Origin: Solidesulfovibrio carbinoliphilus subsp. oakridgensis
GTDB taxonomy: Bacteria > Desulfobacterota > Desulfovibrionia > Desulfovibrionales > Desulfovibrionaceae
Length of the DNA: 64,000 nucleotides
Assembly: GCF_000177215.2 (NCBI RefSeq)
Contig: NZ_CM001368.1
Span: 1,674,001-1,738,000 of the forward strand
Direction of reading: 5' to 3'
Part shown: one piece after another, positions 9,218 to 17,509 of the stretch
Layout: every line of letters begins with the position of its first letter
Position numbering within the stretch: position 1 is the first letter of the stretch
Notes under the pieces: model-generated
What the model was told of the DNA's origin: nothing
The model's database searches: none
Seen by the model: only the letters and a program-made list of their open reading frames with translations
Program-made: the position numbers and the translations under genes

Positions 9218-10528
9218 ATGCCGCACGCATCCCCCAAACGCTTTTGCCTTGTGACCCTTGGCTGCAAGGTGAACCAGTACGAGAGCCGGGCCCTGGCCGA
9301 GGCCTGGCTGGGCTCCGGGCTTGTCCGGACCGACGATCCGGCCGCAGCCGACCTGGTCGTCCTGTGCTCGTGCGCGGTCACGGCCCGGGCCGAGGCCGAA
9401 GGCCGCCGCCTGGCCCGAAACCTGGTGCGGGCCGCCCGGGACGCGGCCCGGGTGGTGGTGACGGGCTGCGCCGCCACGGTCAGCCCGGACGCGTTTGCCG
9501 GCCTCGGGGCCCTGGCCGTGCCGGACAAGGCCCGGCTCGCCCGGGACCCCTTCGGGCCCCACACGGCAGCTCCCCGGGCCCCGGGCGAGTTCCCGGACCT
9601 GGCCGTCACCGGCTACGACCGGGCCCGGGCCCTGGTCAAGGTCCAGGACGGCTGCTCCCACGGCTGCTCCTACTGCATCGTGCCGGCCGCCCGGGGGCCC
9701 TCGGTCTCCCGGCCCTTGGCCGATGTCCTGGCCGAGGTCCGCCGGCTCCTGGCCGCCGGGCACCGGGAGATCGGCCTTACCGGCATCAACCTCGGCCACT
9801 ACGGCCGCGATCTGGCCCCGGCCATGGATTTCTGGGATCTCGTGGCCGACCTCGACGCCGCCCTGGCCCCGGAGCACGCCGGCACGGCCCGGCTGCGCCT
9901 GGGGTCCCTCGACCCGGCCATGCTGACCGGGCGCGGCCTTGCCGTCCTGGCCGGCAGCCGGCTGGTCTGCCCGCACCTGCACATCTCGCTCCAAAGCGCC
10001 GACCCGGCGGTCCTCACCGCCATGGGCCGCCGGCCGGGCGACGCCGAGGCCGTGTCCTTTTTTGTGGACAGCATCAGTAGGGAATGGCCGGCCATGGGCC
10101 TCGGCCTCGATCTCCTGACCGGCTTTCCCGGCGAATCCGAAGCCGCCTTCGCGGCCACGGCCGCCTTCCTGGACGGGCTGCCCGCCACCTATGCCCACGT
10201 CTTCCCCTATTCCCGGCGTCCGGGCACCCGGGCGGCGGCCCTGCCCGGCCAGCTTCCCGGTCCGGTCAAGGCCGGGCGGGCCAGGCTCCTTCGCGAGGCG
10301 GCCGAGGCCAAGAGCGCGGCCTTTGCCGCAAGGCTGGGCCGGGAGGCGTCGCTTCTGGTGGCGGTCGAGCGGACCGGGCCGACGAGCGGCACCTGCGCCC
10401 AGTATGTGGACTGCCGGTTCGAGGCCGGACCGGACGCGCCTCTCGGGTCCCTTGTCGCGGCCCGCCCCCTTGGCGTCGACGGCCCGGTCCTTCGCGTCGC
10501 CCCTCTCGGCCCGGGAGACCGGCCATGA
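9218..10528 (+). CDS. mtaB: tRNA N6-threonylcarbamoyladenosine (t6A37) methylthiotransferase
   Basis: 436 residues, normal for MtaB. The enzyme adds a methylthio group to t6A37 of ANN-decoding tRNAs using two [4Fe-4S] clusters and SAM. The N-terminal UPF0004 domain has Cys residues at LGCKVNQYE, CSCAV and VTGCAA. The radical-SAM motif is CSHGCSYCIVP near residue 145. The conserved LTGINLGHYG follows near residue 186. A C-terminal TRAM-like region is short. ATG 9218 is chosen because the conserved region begins a few residues in; no strong ribosome site is visible, and ATG 9182 is an in-frame alternative. The stop overlaps the next start (ATGA). Confidence 0.85.
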   Translation: MPHASPKRFCLVTLGCKVNQYESRALAEAWLGSGLVRTDDPAAADLVVLCSCAVTARAEAEGRRLARNLVRAARDAARVVVTGCAATVSPDAFAGLGALAVPDKARLARDPFGPHTAAPRAPGEFPDLAVTGYDRARALVKVQDGCSHGCSYCIVPAARGPSVSRPLADVLAEVRRLLAAGHREIGLTGINLGHYGRDLAPAMDFWDLVADLDAALAPEHAGTARLRLGSLDPAMLTGRGLAVLAGSRLVCPHLHISLQSADPAVLTAMGRRPGDAEAVSFFVDSISREWPAMGLGLDLLTGFPGESEAAFAATAAFLDGLPATYAHVFPYSRRPGTRAAALPGQLPGPVKAGRARLLREAAEAKSAAFAARLGREASLLVAVERTGPTSGTCAQYVDCRFEAGPDAPLGSLVAARPLGVDGPVLRVAPLGPGDRP

Positions 10529-11112
10529 GCAACCCCCACGAACCGCTGACCGCCAAACTCGTCTGTTCGGTCCTGGCCGCCGGCCTCCCCGCGGTCTGGC
10601 CGGACGTGATCGCCGGTCTGGAAGACCGTTTCGGCCCGGTGGAGATCGCCTACCCGGCCGTGCCTTTCGTGCATACGGCCTATTACGAAAAGGAACTCGG
10701 CCGGCCGCTTTTCCGCCGGGTCCTGGCCTTTTCCTGCCTCCTCTCCCAGGGCCGGCTCCGCTCGGTCAAGCTTTTCACCAACGGCCTCGAAGAGGCGCTG
10801 GCCCGGCCGGACGGTTCCCGGCGCGTCAACCTCGACCCGGGCCTTTTGACCCAGGAACGGTTCGTCCTGGCCACGGGCAAGAATTTCACCCACCGCATCT
10901 ACCTCGGGGACGGGATTTTCGGGGACCTGACCCTTGTTTTTCAGGCCGGCTCCTGGCAAACCCTGCCCTGGACGTTTCCCGACTACGCCGCCGCCGACAT
11001 GACGGCCATGCTTACCGACATCCGCCGCCGCTACCGCCGGGATCTCCGGGAGCAGGCGGCCCCCCCATCCCCCAAGACAGCCCATAAGGAGCAGCCATGC
11101 CCAAGAGCATGA
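10525..11112 (+). CDS. DUF4416 family protein
   Basis: 195 residues. The protein matches the DUF4416 pattern of deltaproteobacteria, with FVHTAYYEKELGRPLFRRVLAF near residue 50, VNLDPGLLTQERFVLATGKNF near 110 and TLPWTFPDYAA near 155. Its function is not established. The start ATG overlaps the mtaB stop as ATGA, and the gene runs 16 bases into yicC, so all three are translationally coupled. The conserved neighbourhood with RNA-processing genes hints at an RNA-related role, which is inference. Confidence 0.8.
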   Translation: MSNPHEPLTAKLVCSVLAAGLPAVWPDVIAGLEDRFGPVEIAYPAVPFVHTAYYEKELGRPLFRRVLAFSCLLSQGRLRSVKLFTNGLEEALARPDGSRRVNLDPGLLTQERFVLATGKNFTHRIYLGDGIFGDLTLVFQAGSWQTLPWTFPDYAAADMTAMLTDIRRRYRRDLREQAAPPSPKTAHKEQPCPRA

Positions 11113-11978
11113 CCGGATATGGCAAAAGCCGCCTCGAGTCCGACGCCTTCACCCAGGTCTGGGAAGTGCGCGGCGTCAACAGCCGTTTTCTCGACCTCAA
11201 ATGGCGGCTGCCGCTGTTTCTGCGGCCAAGCGAGGCCGCCCTTGAGCGGGTGGTGCGCGAGGCCGTGGCCCGGGGCCGGCTCGAAGTCCACCTGGAATTC
11301 ACGCCCAAGCGCACGGACATGTGGAAGGCCACTCTGAACGCGGGCCTGGCCGGGGCCATGATCGACGAAGTGGCCGCCCTGGCCGCCGCCCGCGACCTGC
11401 CCTTCGCCCCGGACTTAAACCGCCTCTTCTCCCTGTCCCACCTGTGGCAGGAGGACGCCGTGGACCCGGATCCCACCCTCTTTGACACCCTGGCCGGCGG
11501 CCTTCGCCTGGCGCTTTCCGATTTCAACGAGGCCCGGGCCCGGGAAGGCCAGGGACTGGCCTCCGACCTCCTGACCCGCCTGGCCCGCCTCAAGGACTGG
11601 CAGGCTTCCATCGAGGCGGCCGCCCCGGCGGTCAAGGCCGAAAAAATGGAGCAGCTCGTGACCCGGGTCACGGCCATCCTGGAGAAAGTCGGGGTCGAGC
11701 CGACCCAGGACCGCCTGCTCCAGGAAACGGCCATCCTGTCCGACAAGCTCGACGTGTCCGAGGAGATGACCCGCTTGGTCGGCCACCTCGGCCGTCTGGA
11801 GTCCCTGATAAAGGGCGGAGGCGAGATCGGCAAACGCCTGGATTTCCTCATCCAGGAGGCCTTCCGCGAGATCAACACCTGCGGCAACAAGGCCCAGAAC
11901 CTGGATATCAGCCGGCTGGTGGTGGACTTCAAGGCGGAACTGGAAAAGTGCCGCGAACAGGTCCAGAATCTCGAATAG
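11097..11978 (+). CDS. yicC: YicC-family endoribonuclease
   Basis: 293 residues, full family length. MPKSMTGYGKSRLES is the signature YicC N-terminus. The C-terminal DUF1732 segment is seen as GGEIGKRLDFLIQEAFREINT, near residue 240. E. coli YicC is a metal-dependent endoribonuclease linked to sRNA turnover. The AAGGAGC ribosome site and start lie inside the end of the DUF4416 gene. remA and gmk follow, an arrangement widespread in bacteria. Confidence 0.92.
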   Translation: MPKSMTGYGKSRLESDAFTQVWEVRGVNSRFLDLKWRLPLFLRPSEAALERVVREAVARGRLEVHLEFTPKRTDMWKATLNAGLAGAMIDEVAALAAARDLPFAPDLNRLFSLSHLWQEDAVDPDPTLFDTLAGGLRLALSDFNEARAREGQGLASDLLTRLARLKDWQASIEAAAPAVKAEKMEQLVTRVTAILEKVGVEPTQDRLLQETAILSDKLDVSEEMTRLVGHLGRLESLIKGGGEIGKRLDFLIQEAFREINTCGNKAQNLDISRLVVDFKAELEKCREQVQNLE

Positions 11979-12092
11979 GCCGCCTCTTTTCATTGTTCCG
12001 GTTTCCGGTATGCTGGCCGTGTCCGACAAAACGGACGCGGCCGCCTGTCCGTATTGTCCGATCCCTTTTTCCGCTTCGTCCAAGGTGACGCC

Positions 12093-12353
12093 ATGCGCCA
12101 AGCACTGCTCAACATCGGTTTCGGCAACTACGTGGCCGCGGCCCGGGTGACGGCCATCGTCAACCCCGCCTCCTCGCCCATGCGCCGCCTGCGCGAGGAC
12201 GCCCGGGCCGAGAAGCGGCTGATCGACGCGACCCAGGGCAGAAAGACCCGCTCCATCATCATAACCGATTCCAACCACGTGATCCTGTCCGGCATCCAGG
12301 CCGAAACCCTGGGCGCCCGGTTCACCGTGGAGGAGGACGACCATGCCGGCTAG
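12093..12353 (+). CDS. remA: RemA/DUF370 family regulatory protein
   Basis: 86 residues. The conserved core is clear: [49 protein letters not shown]. In Bacillus subtilis RemA is a DNA-binding activator of biofilm genes; the role in sulfate reducers is untested. The reading frame opens at a TTG at 12054, but ATG 12093 has AAGGTGACGCC upstream and starts at the family's usual residue. The 3' end overlaps gmk by 11 bases. Confidence 0.9.
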   Translation: MRQALLNIGFGNYVAAARVTAIVNPASSPMRRLREDARAEKRLIDATQGRKTRSIIITDSNHVILSGIQAETLGARFTVEEDDHAG

Positions 12354-12972
12354 ACGCCTCGGCCTGCTCCTCGTGGTCTGCGCGCCGTCCGGGACGGGCA
12401 AGTCCACGCTCATAAAACGCCTGTGCGCCGAATTTCCCGCCCTGTCCTTTTCCGTTTCCGCCACCACCCGGGCCCCGCGCCCGGGCGAAACCCCGGACGT
12501 GGACTACCATTTCCTCACCCGCGAGACCTTTCTCGACTGGCGCGAGGCGGGCAGGCTGGCCGAATGGGCCGAGGTCCACGGCAACTTCTACGGCACGCCC
12601 CTCGAGCCGGTGCGGCAGGCGCTCGCCGCCGGCCGGGACATGCTTTTCGACATCGACATCCAGGGCGCGGCCCAGCTGCGCCAGAGCCTTGGCAGCGGGG
12701 CCTACGTCTTCATCCTGCCCCCGTCCCGGTCCGAACTGTCCCGCCGGCTGTCCGGCCGGGGCACGGATTCGCCCGAGGTGGTGGCCAGGCGCCTGGCGGC
12801 CGCGCCCAGAGAGATCGAGGCGGCCCCGCTGTTCGACTACTGGGTGGAAAACGACGGCCTGGAAGCCGCCTACGAGGACCTTCGGGCCGTCTACATGGCC
12901 GAACGCCGCCGCCCCCGCTACCATCCGGACCTCCTGCGCGAGCTGCTCGTCCAGTGGGAGGCGGCCATCTGA
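12343..12972 (+). CDS. gmk: Guanylate kinase
   Basis: 209 residues. It phosphorylates GMP to GDP with ATP in the cytoplasm. The P-loop is APSGTGKST near residue 14. The GMP-binding region [13 protein letters not shown] lies near residue 37, and [10 protein letters not shown] and FYGTPLEPV follow in the expected order. The start lies within the end of remA, preceded by GGAGGA. The yicC-remA-gmk order is common. Confidence 0.95.
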   Translation: MPARRLGLLLVVCAPSGTGKSTLIKRLCAEFPALSFSVSATTRAPRPGETPDVDYHFLTRETFLDWREAGRLAEWAEVHGNFYGTPLEPVRQALAAGRDMLFDIDIQGAAQLRQSLGSGAYVFILPPSRSELSRRLSGRGTDSPEVVARRLAAAPREIEAAPLFDYWVENDGLEAAYEDLRAVYMAERRRPRYHPDLLRELLVQWEAAI

Positions 12973-13056
12973 GGTCCCGGCCCGTCTTGGGCGTTGACCC
13001 TGTTCCCGCTTTCCGGTTATTCGCAGAGAAATAGCGACAGGGTTTTCCGAGAGAAA

Positions 13057-13974
13057 ATGACCCAGAAACAAGACCCCACCGCCCCGCCGGCCAAGCCGGC
13101 CTCCGGGGACCACGCGGGCGGTTCCGGCAAACCCCGGGACCGCATCAAGGGCATTTTCTCGACCCAGGCCATCCAGAAGGTGGGCACGGGCACCACCACC
13201 CGGCGCACCATCCAGAAGATGTACTGGTTCGTGGAGGAAGACCCGTCCGGCACGCTGGAACTCCAGCCGCTCAACAAAAATTACGTTCCTTCCGGCCCCA
13301 AGCGCCACGTGGGCCTCGAAGAGCTGCTCGACAAGTTCTCCCCGGAACCGGAATTCTACGTCACCACCGTCTATCCGAGGCTGCGCGAACTCAACATGGT
13401 CATCCAGAAGGGCGAGCGGCACCGGGAAAAAGGCGAGATCTTCAGCGCCGAGCTGGAGTTCGGCCAGGCCCTGGCCGTGGATGAGGAGAACATCCGGGCC
13501 AACTTCGGCCTGGGGCTCACCTACCTCGACCGGGGCGAGTCCAACAAGGCCGACGACATCTTCCAGCGCCTGGTCCGCCTGGATGCGGCCTTTGACAAGG
13601 AGCACAAGCACCTTTTCAACGAATTCGGCATGAACCTGCGCAAAAACAAGATGCTCGACCAGGCCCTCGACTACTACCAGCGGGCCGAGAACCTGGCCCT
13701 TCGCGACGACAACCTCATGTTCAACATCGCCCGGGCCTTCTTCGACAAGAAGGATTATAGAAAGGCGATGGAATACCTGCAAAAAGCCCTGGTCCTCAAT
13801 CCCGAGCACGCGGAATCCCGCCGGTTCGCCGCCTTTCTCGAGGAAAAAGGCCTGGCCAAGGCGCAGGCCCCGGCCAAAGCGCCCCAACCGGCCGCCGCGC
13901 CGGAAGATCCGGCCGCCCCCAGCCTCCCGGGCGGCTCCGATGCTCCGGACGGCGGGGACCCGGCCGCCCCATGA
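13057..13974 (+). CDS. Tetratricopeptide-repeat protein
   Basis: 305 residues. The N-terminal 130 residues hold a conserved non-repeat region (TRRTIQKMYWFVEEDPSG, LQPLNKNYVPSGPKRHVGLEELLDKF). Four TPR-like helical pairs follow from about residue 130 to 275, including NFGLGLTYLDRGESNKADDIFQRLV and FNIARAFFDKKDYRKAMEYLQKAL. The tail is Ala/Pro-rich. ATG 13057 is chosen over a TTG at 12994. It overlaps the next gene as ATGA. Desulfovibrio genomes keep this protein next to an HDOD gene, suggesting a joint scaffold or signalling role. Confidence 0.75.
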   Translation: MTQKQDPTAPPAKPASGDHAGGSGKPRDRIKGIFSTQAIQKVGTGTTTRRTIQKMYWFVEEDPSGTLELQPLNKNYVPSGPKRHVGLEELLDKFSPEPEFYVTTVYPRLRELNMVIQKGERHREKGEIFSAELEFGQALAVDEENIRANFGLGLTYLDRGESNKADDIFQRLVRLDAAFDKEHKHLFNEFGMNLRKNKMLDQALDYYQRAENLALRDDNLMFNIARAFFDKKDYRKAMEYLQKALVLNPEHAESRRFAAFLEEKGLAKAQAPAKAPQPAAAPEDPAAPSLPGGSDAPDGGDPAAP

Positions 13975-14831
13975 GCCAGGAACGCGGCCAGCGCTTCCTC
14001 CTAGACCTCCCGGCCATCCAAAGCGATCTGCCCTTTTCGCCGGACCTCCTGACCCGCCTCTTCCGCCTGACCGACGACCAGGCCGACTCGCCGCTTACGG
14101 CCATCGGCGCGGCCATCGCCGAGGACCAGGGCCTGTCCATCCGGCTTCTGGCCCTGGCCAACTCCGCCTTCTACGGCCTGCAGTCCGAGATCCGGTCCGT
14201 GGGCCGGGCCGTGGCCGTGCTCGGCCTGCGCGAGGTCCGGACCCTGGTCCTGGCCCTCGGCATCCGGGGACTGGCTGCCAGGCGCGCCCTGCCCCCGGGC
14301 TTCGACCTGTCGGTCCACCTCGAACACCAGCTGGCCGTGGCCGTGGCGGCCATGGCCCTGGCCCGGGAAACCGGGGCCATGGACCCGGACGACGCCTTCA
14401 CCGCCGGCGTGCTCCACGACCTCGGCAAGCTGCTGACCGCCCTGTACCGGCCGGACGACTGGCTGGCCGAACAGGCCCTGGTCGCCGCCCAGAACCTCCC
14501 CTGGCACGAGGCCGAGGACCTCCACATGGGCCTTGACCACGGCCTGATCGGGGCCATGGCCCTGCGGTCCTGGAACCTGCCCGAGCCGCTGACCGAGCCC
14601 GTCAACTGGCACCACGCCCCGCAGGCGGCCCCGGGCCGTCCGGAACCGGCCCGGCTCCTCTGCCTGGCCGACGCCTGCGCCAGGGAGCTCTCGGGCACGA
14701 CCGAGCCCGGCACCCTGCCGACCAAGGCCATGGCGCTCGGCATCGGCCTGTCCCTGGCCGCCGCCCTGGACCTGACCGGCGCCGCCCTGGCCGCACGCAA
14801 TCCCGCCCTTTTGGCCGCCGCCCTGGCCTAG
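13971..14831 (+). CDS. HDOD-domain signalling protein
   Basis: 286 residues. The HDOD domain (a relative of HD phosphohydrolases) spans about residues 15-220, with IRLLALANSAFYGL, RAVAVLGLREVRTLVLAL and AGVLHDLGKLL. HDOD proteins lack the full HD metal site and act as signalling adaptors in motility, c-di-GMP and stress circuits. The ATGA overlap with the TPR gene implies coupled translation and a shared pathway. The partner is not identifiable from sequence. Confidence 0.85.
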   Translation: MSQERGQRFLLDLPAIQSDLPFSPDLLTRLFRLTDDQADSPLTAIGAAIAEDQGLSIRLLALANSAFYGLQSEIRSVGRAVAVLGLREVRTLVLALGIRGLAARRALPPGFDLSVHLEHQLAVAVAAMALARETGAMDPDDAFTAGVLHDLGKLLTALYRPDDWLAEQALVAAQNLPWHEAEDLHMGLDHGLIGAMALRSWNLPEPLTEPVNWHHAPQAAPGRPEPARLLCLADACARELSGTTEPGTLPTKAMALGIGLSLAAALDLTGAALAARNPALLAAALA

Positions 14832-14996
14832 GGCCGGGGTTCCGGCGCCCGGCCCGCGAGTTCTAAATCAACATGCCTGAATAATTACGTTTCCCTGAAA
14901 AGACAGGCCACCATTCTTTCAGGGGCGCACCATCGGGCCACCCTTGCGTTGCCGGCCCGGCCGGGGCAAGGTGCCCTTTTTTCCCTGGAGCGACCG
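14832..14996. promoter_or_regulatory. Intergenic region before recJ with AT-rich element, looser copy C
   Basis: The stretch GAATAATTA...TTT.CCT.AAAA at 14879-14900 aligns with 8020-8041 of copy A. A separate inverted repeat CCCTGAAA (14893-14900) / TTTCAGGG (14917-14924) follows. Other parts of the element are not conserved, so relatedness is tentative. It may hold the recJ promoter. Confidence 0.4.
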
Positions 14997-16694
14997 TTGT
15001 CCAAGAAATGGATTTTCCCGTCCCAAGGGGTGTCCGCCGCCACGGCCGACGCCCTGGCCGAGGCCCTGGGCCTCTCCCCGGCCATTGCCGCCCTGCTCTA
15101 CCACCGGGGCCTGACCACGGCCGAAGCCATGGACGCCTACCTGTGCCCGGGACTGCGCCTTCTCATGCGGCCAGACGAGATCCCCGGCATGGAGGCGGCC
15201 GCCGCCCTGCTCGCCGAGGCCCTCGTTGCCGGCCGGACCGTGGCCGTCTGGGGCGACTACGACGTGGACGGCATCACCGGCACGGCCCTGCTCGTCGATT
15301 TCCTGCGCGAGCGCGGCTTTTCCCCGCTGTGGCGCCTGCCCGAGCGGGCGGCCGAGGGCTACGGCCTCAATATCGCCGGCATCGAGGAACTGGCCCGGGA
15401 CGGAGCGAGCCTCCTGGTCACCGTGGACTGCGGCATCGGCGGCATCGCCGAGGTGGCCCGGGCCCGGGAGCTCGGCCTTGACGTCATCGTCACGGACCAC
15501 CATCTGCCGGGCCCCGAGCTGCCGCCGGCCAACGCCGTGGCCAATCCCAAGCTCGGCCCCGGGCCGGGAACGGACCTGGCCGGGGTCGGGGTGGCCTTTT
15601 TCCTGGCCGCGGCCGTCAACCGCCTGCTCCCCGGCGAGCCGACCGACGTCCGCCGCCTGCTCGATCTCGTGGCCCTCGGCACCCTGGCCGACGTGGTCCC
15701 CCTGTGCGGTCCCAACCGCATCCTGGCCAAAAACGGGCTGCTGCTCCTGGCCGAGGCCCGCCGGCCCGGCATCCATGCCCTCAAGGAAGCCAGCGGCCAC
15801 AACCCCAAGGCGGCCCTTGGCGCCTCCCAGGTCACCTTCGGCCTGGCCCCGCGCATCAACGCCGCCGGCCGGATGGGCCGCCCCGACGCCGCCCTGGCCC
15901 TGCTCCTGGCCCCGGACCTGGACACGGCCCGCCCCCTGGCCGCCGAGCTCGACGCCGAAAACACCCGCCGCCGGGCCGAGGAGGACGCCATCCTGGCCGA
16001 GGCCATGGACCAGGCGGCCGAGAGGCCTGGCCGCTTCGGCCTGACCCTTTTCGCGCCCCACTGGCACCAGGGCGTCATCGGCATCGTGGCCTCGCGGGTG
16101 GCTGAGCGCCGCTACCGGCCGACGCTCATCCTGACCGCCGACGAGGCCAAGGGGCTCCTCAAGGGCTCCGGCCGGTCCATCCCCGAATGCGACCTCCATG
16201 GCCTGTTGACCGAGATCGGGGAGGTCCTCAACACCTTTGGCGGCCATAAGATGGCGGCCGGCCTTTCCATCGTGCCGGACAACCTGTCCCTGCTGGCCGA
16301 GCGCTTCGACGCGGCCGCGGCCAAAGCCCTCGGCCCGGTGGCCCCGCTGCCTTCCCTCAAACTCGACGCCGAGTTGTCCTTTGGGGCGGTCACGGCCGCC
16401 CTGGTGCGGGAAATAGGCCTCATGGAGCCCTTTGGCTGCGGCAACCCGGAACCGGTCTTTGCCTCGCCGCCGGTCAAGGTCCTGTCCCGTCGCGGCTTTG
16501 GCGACAACCACGTGGCCCTGTCCCTGCGCGACCCGGCCGCCGGGGTCACCCTGCGCGGCAAGGCCTGGCGCATGGCGTCCGACATCCGTGAAAGCCTGGC
16601 CGGGGCCACGGTCCGGGTCGCCTTCACCCCGAAGATCACCTATTTCTCCGGGGTGCCGGAAATCGAGTTGCGACTTCGCGACATCGGGGAATAA
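14997..16694 (+). CDS. recJ: Single-stranded-DNA-specific exonuclease
   Basis: 565 residues. RecJ degrades single-stranded DNA 5' to 3' in recombination and mismatch repair. The DHH-family motifs run in order: VWGDYDVDGITGTALL near residue 82, VTVDCGI near 140, and VTDHHLP near 164. The C-terminal DHHA1 region carries GGHKMAAG near residue 415. The start is taken as TTG 14997, preceded by CTGGAG; the frame is open to a TTG at 14949 but that gives a non-conserved extension. The stop runs directly into the porin pseudogene with no visible terminator. Confidence 0.9.
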   Translation: MSKKWIFPSQGVSAATADALAEALGLSPAIAALLYHRGLTTAEAMDAYLCPGLRLLMRPDEIPGMEAAAALLAEALVAGRTVAVWGDYDVDGITGTALLVDFLRERGFSPLWRLPERAAEGYGLNIAGIEELARDGASLLVTVDCGIGGIAEVARARELGLDVIVTDHHLPGPELPPANAVANPKLGPGPGTDLAGVGVAFFLAAAVNRLLPGEPTDVRRLLDLVALGTLADVVPLCGPNRILAKNGLLLLAEARRPGIHALKEASGHNPKAALGASQVTFGLAPRINAAGRMGRPDAALALLLAPDLDTARPLAAELDAENTRRRAEEDAILAEAMDQAAERPGRFGLTLFAPHWHQGVIGIVASRVAERRYRPTLILTADEAKGLLKGSGRSIPECDLHGLLTEIGEVLNTFGGHKMAAGLSIVPDNLSLLAERFDAAAAKALGPVAPLPSLKLDAELSFGAVTAALVREIGLMEPFGCGNPEPVFASPPVKVLSRRGFGDNHVALSLRDPAAGVTLRGKAWRMASDIRESLAGATVRVAFTPKITYFSGVPEIELRLRDIGE

Positions 16695-17262
16695 ACGACT
16701 TCGCCAACCACAATTGCACGGGCTGGGACATCGGCGCCTGGAATGACAATTCCGGCAATTACACCGGCGCCGGCAAACAAACCGAAGACCGCGTCAGGAG
16801 CTGGGAACGGTCCCGACCGCGCTCCGGCTTCCTGCCAACGAGGCCGTGGCGTCCCCCGCCGGGGCGACACGGCGCAAGACGCCTGGGGCCATGGCACCCT
16901 TCCCGCCGCCGTGGCGCGTCGCGCAACACAACCGCGTGCCTGGAGAAGCTGACCGGCCGCCCGGCCGCCGTCTGCCTGGGCGGCAACACCCCGGCCAAGG
17001 CCCTCCGCTTCCTGCACACCTCCCCGGGCAGCACCCCTCCTTCACCATGGGCGCGACCCGACCGGGAACGAGAGCATCATCCGCGTCGGCCGGGACGCCA
17101 CCGGCCAGATCTCCCAGAGCCTGTCGGCCCTCCTGGAGACCGGTTGGGCCCACGGCCCGTTCCAGACCACCCTCTGGAGCCACCCCCGGACCGAGAAGTC
17201 CCGCGACGGCGATCCGCTCAAGATCGCCTGGGGCCCCCCCTATACGTCCCAGGGAATCCGCG
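16695..17262 (+). pseudogene. Decayed trimeric-porin gene
   Basis: No open frame, but the DNA matches the next porin gene in three blocks. 16697-16920 corresponds to about 17627-17850 (for example GACAATTCCGGC and GGCGCCGGC, then ACCTGGGGCCATGGCACC-like sequence). 16945-17062 corresponds to about 18680-18790 (AAGCTGACC, CGCTTCCTG). 17120-17255 corresponds to about 18860-18985 (GAGACCGG.TGGGCCCACGGC). About 830 bases of the middle are missing, the signal-peptide start is absent, and there are many frameshifts. It lies in tandem with two intact copies, so it is a dead third member of the array. Confidence 0.85.
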
Positions 17263-17281
17263 TCGTTGCAAAGGACGACCC

Positions 17282-17312
17282 AAGGCCGGGGCGGCAAGCC
17301 CGGCCTTTTTTT
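17282..17312 (+). terminator. Intrinsic terminator behind the porin pseudogene
   Basis: Arms AAGGCCGGG (17282-17290) and CCCGGCCTT (17299-17307) are followed by seven Ts. It has the same AAGGCCGGGG type of stem as the terminator after the first intact porin. It now probably ends recJ transcripts. Confidence 0.85.
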
Positions 17313-17364
17313 GCGCGCCCGCGCCGCAGGCATGCCTGCCGGCCGACCTTGCCCGTAAAAAAAA

Positions 17365-17380
17365 TTTGACCGGCGTCAAA
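17365..17380 (+). promoter_or_regulatory. CRP/FNR-family palindrome (HcpR-like) upstream of porin
   Basis: TTTGACCGGCGTCAAA is a palindrome of the form TTGAC-N4-GTCAA. To my knowledge this is the consensus predicted for HcpR, the nitrosative/redox CRP/FNR regulator of Desulfovibrio. It lies 130 bases before the porin start in an AT-rich promoter region. Binding has not been shown here. Confidence 0.55.
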
Positions 17381-17509
17381 AAAAACCCCGTTTTCGTATT
17401 GCCATTTGGTGATCGATAACATTATTGAAAGCTACCGCGGCGGGACGCCACCCGCCGGCCGGATCGGAAGCCGGTTGCTACTGTTACGATTCCAAGGAGG
17501 AAGGATTTT

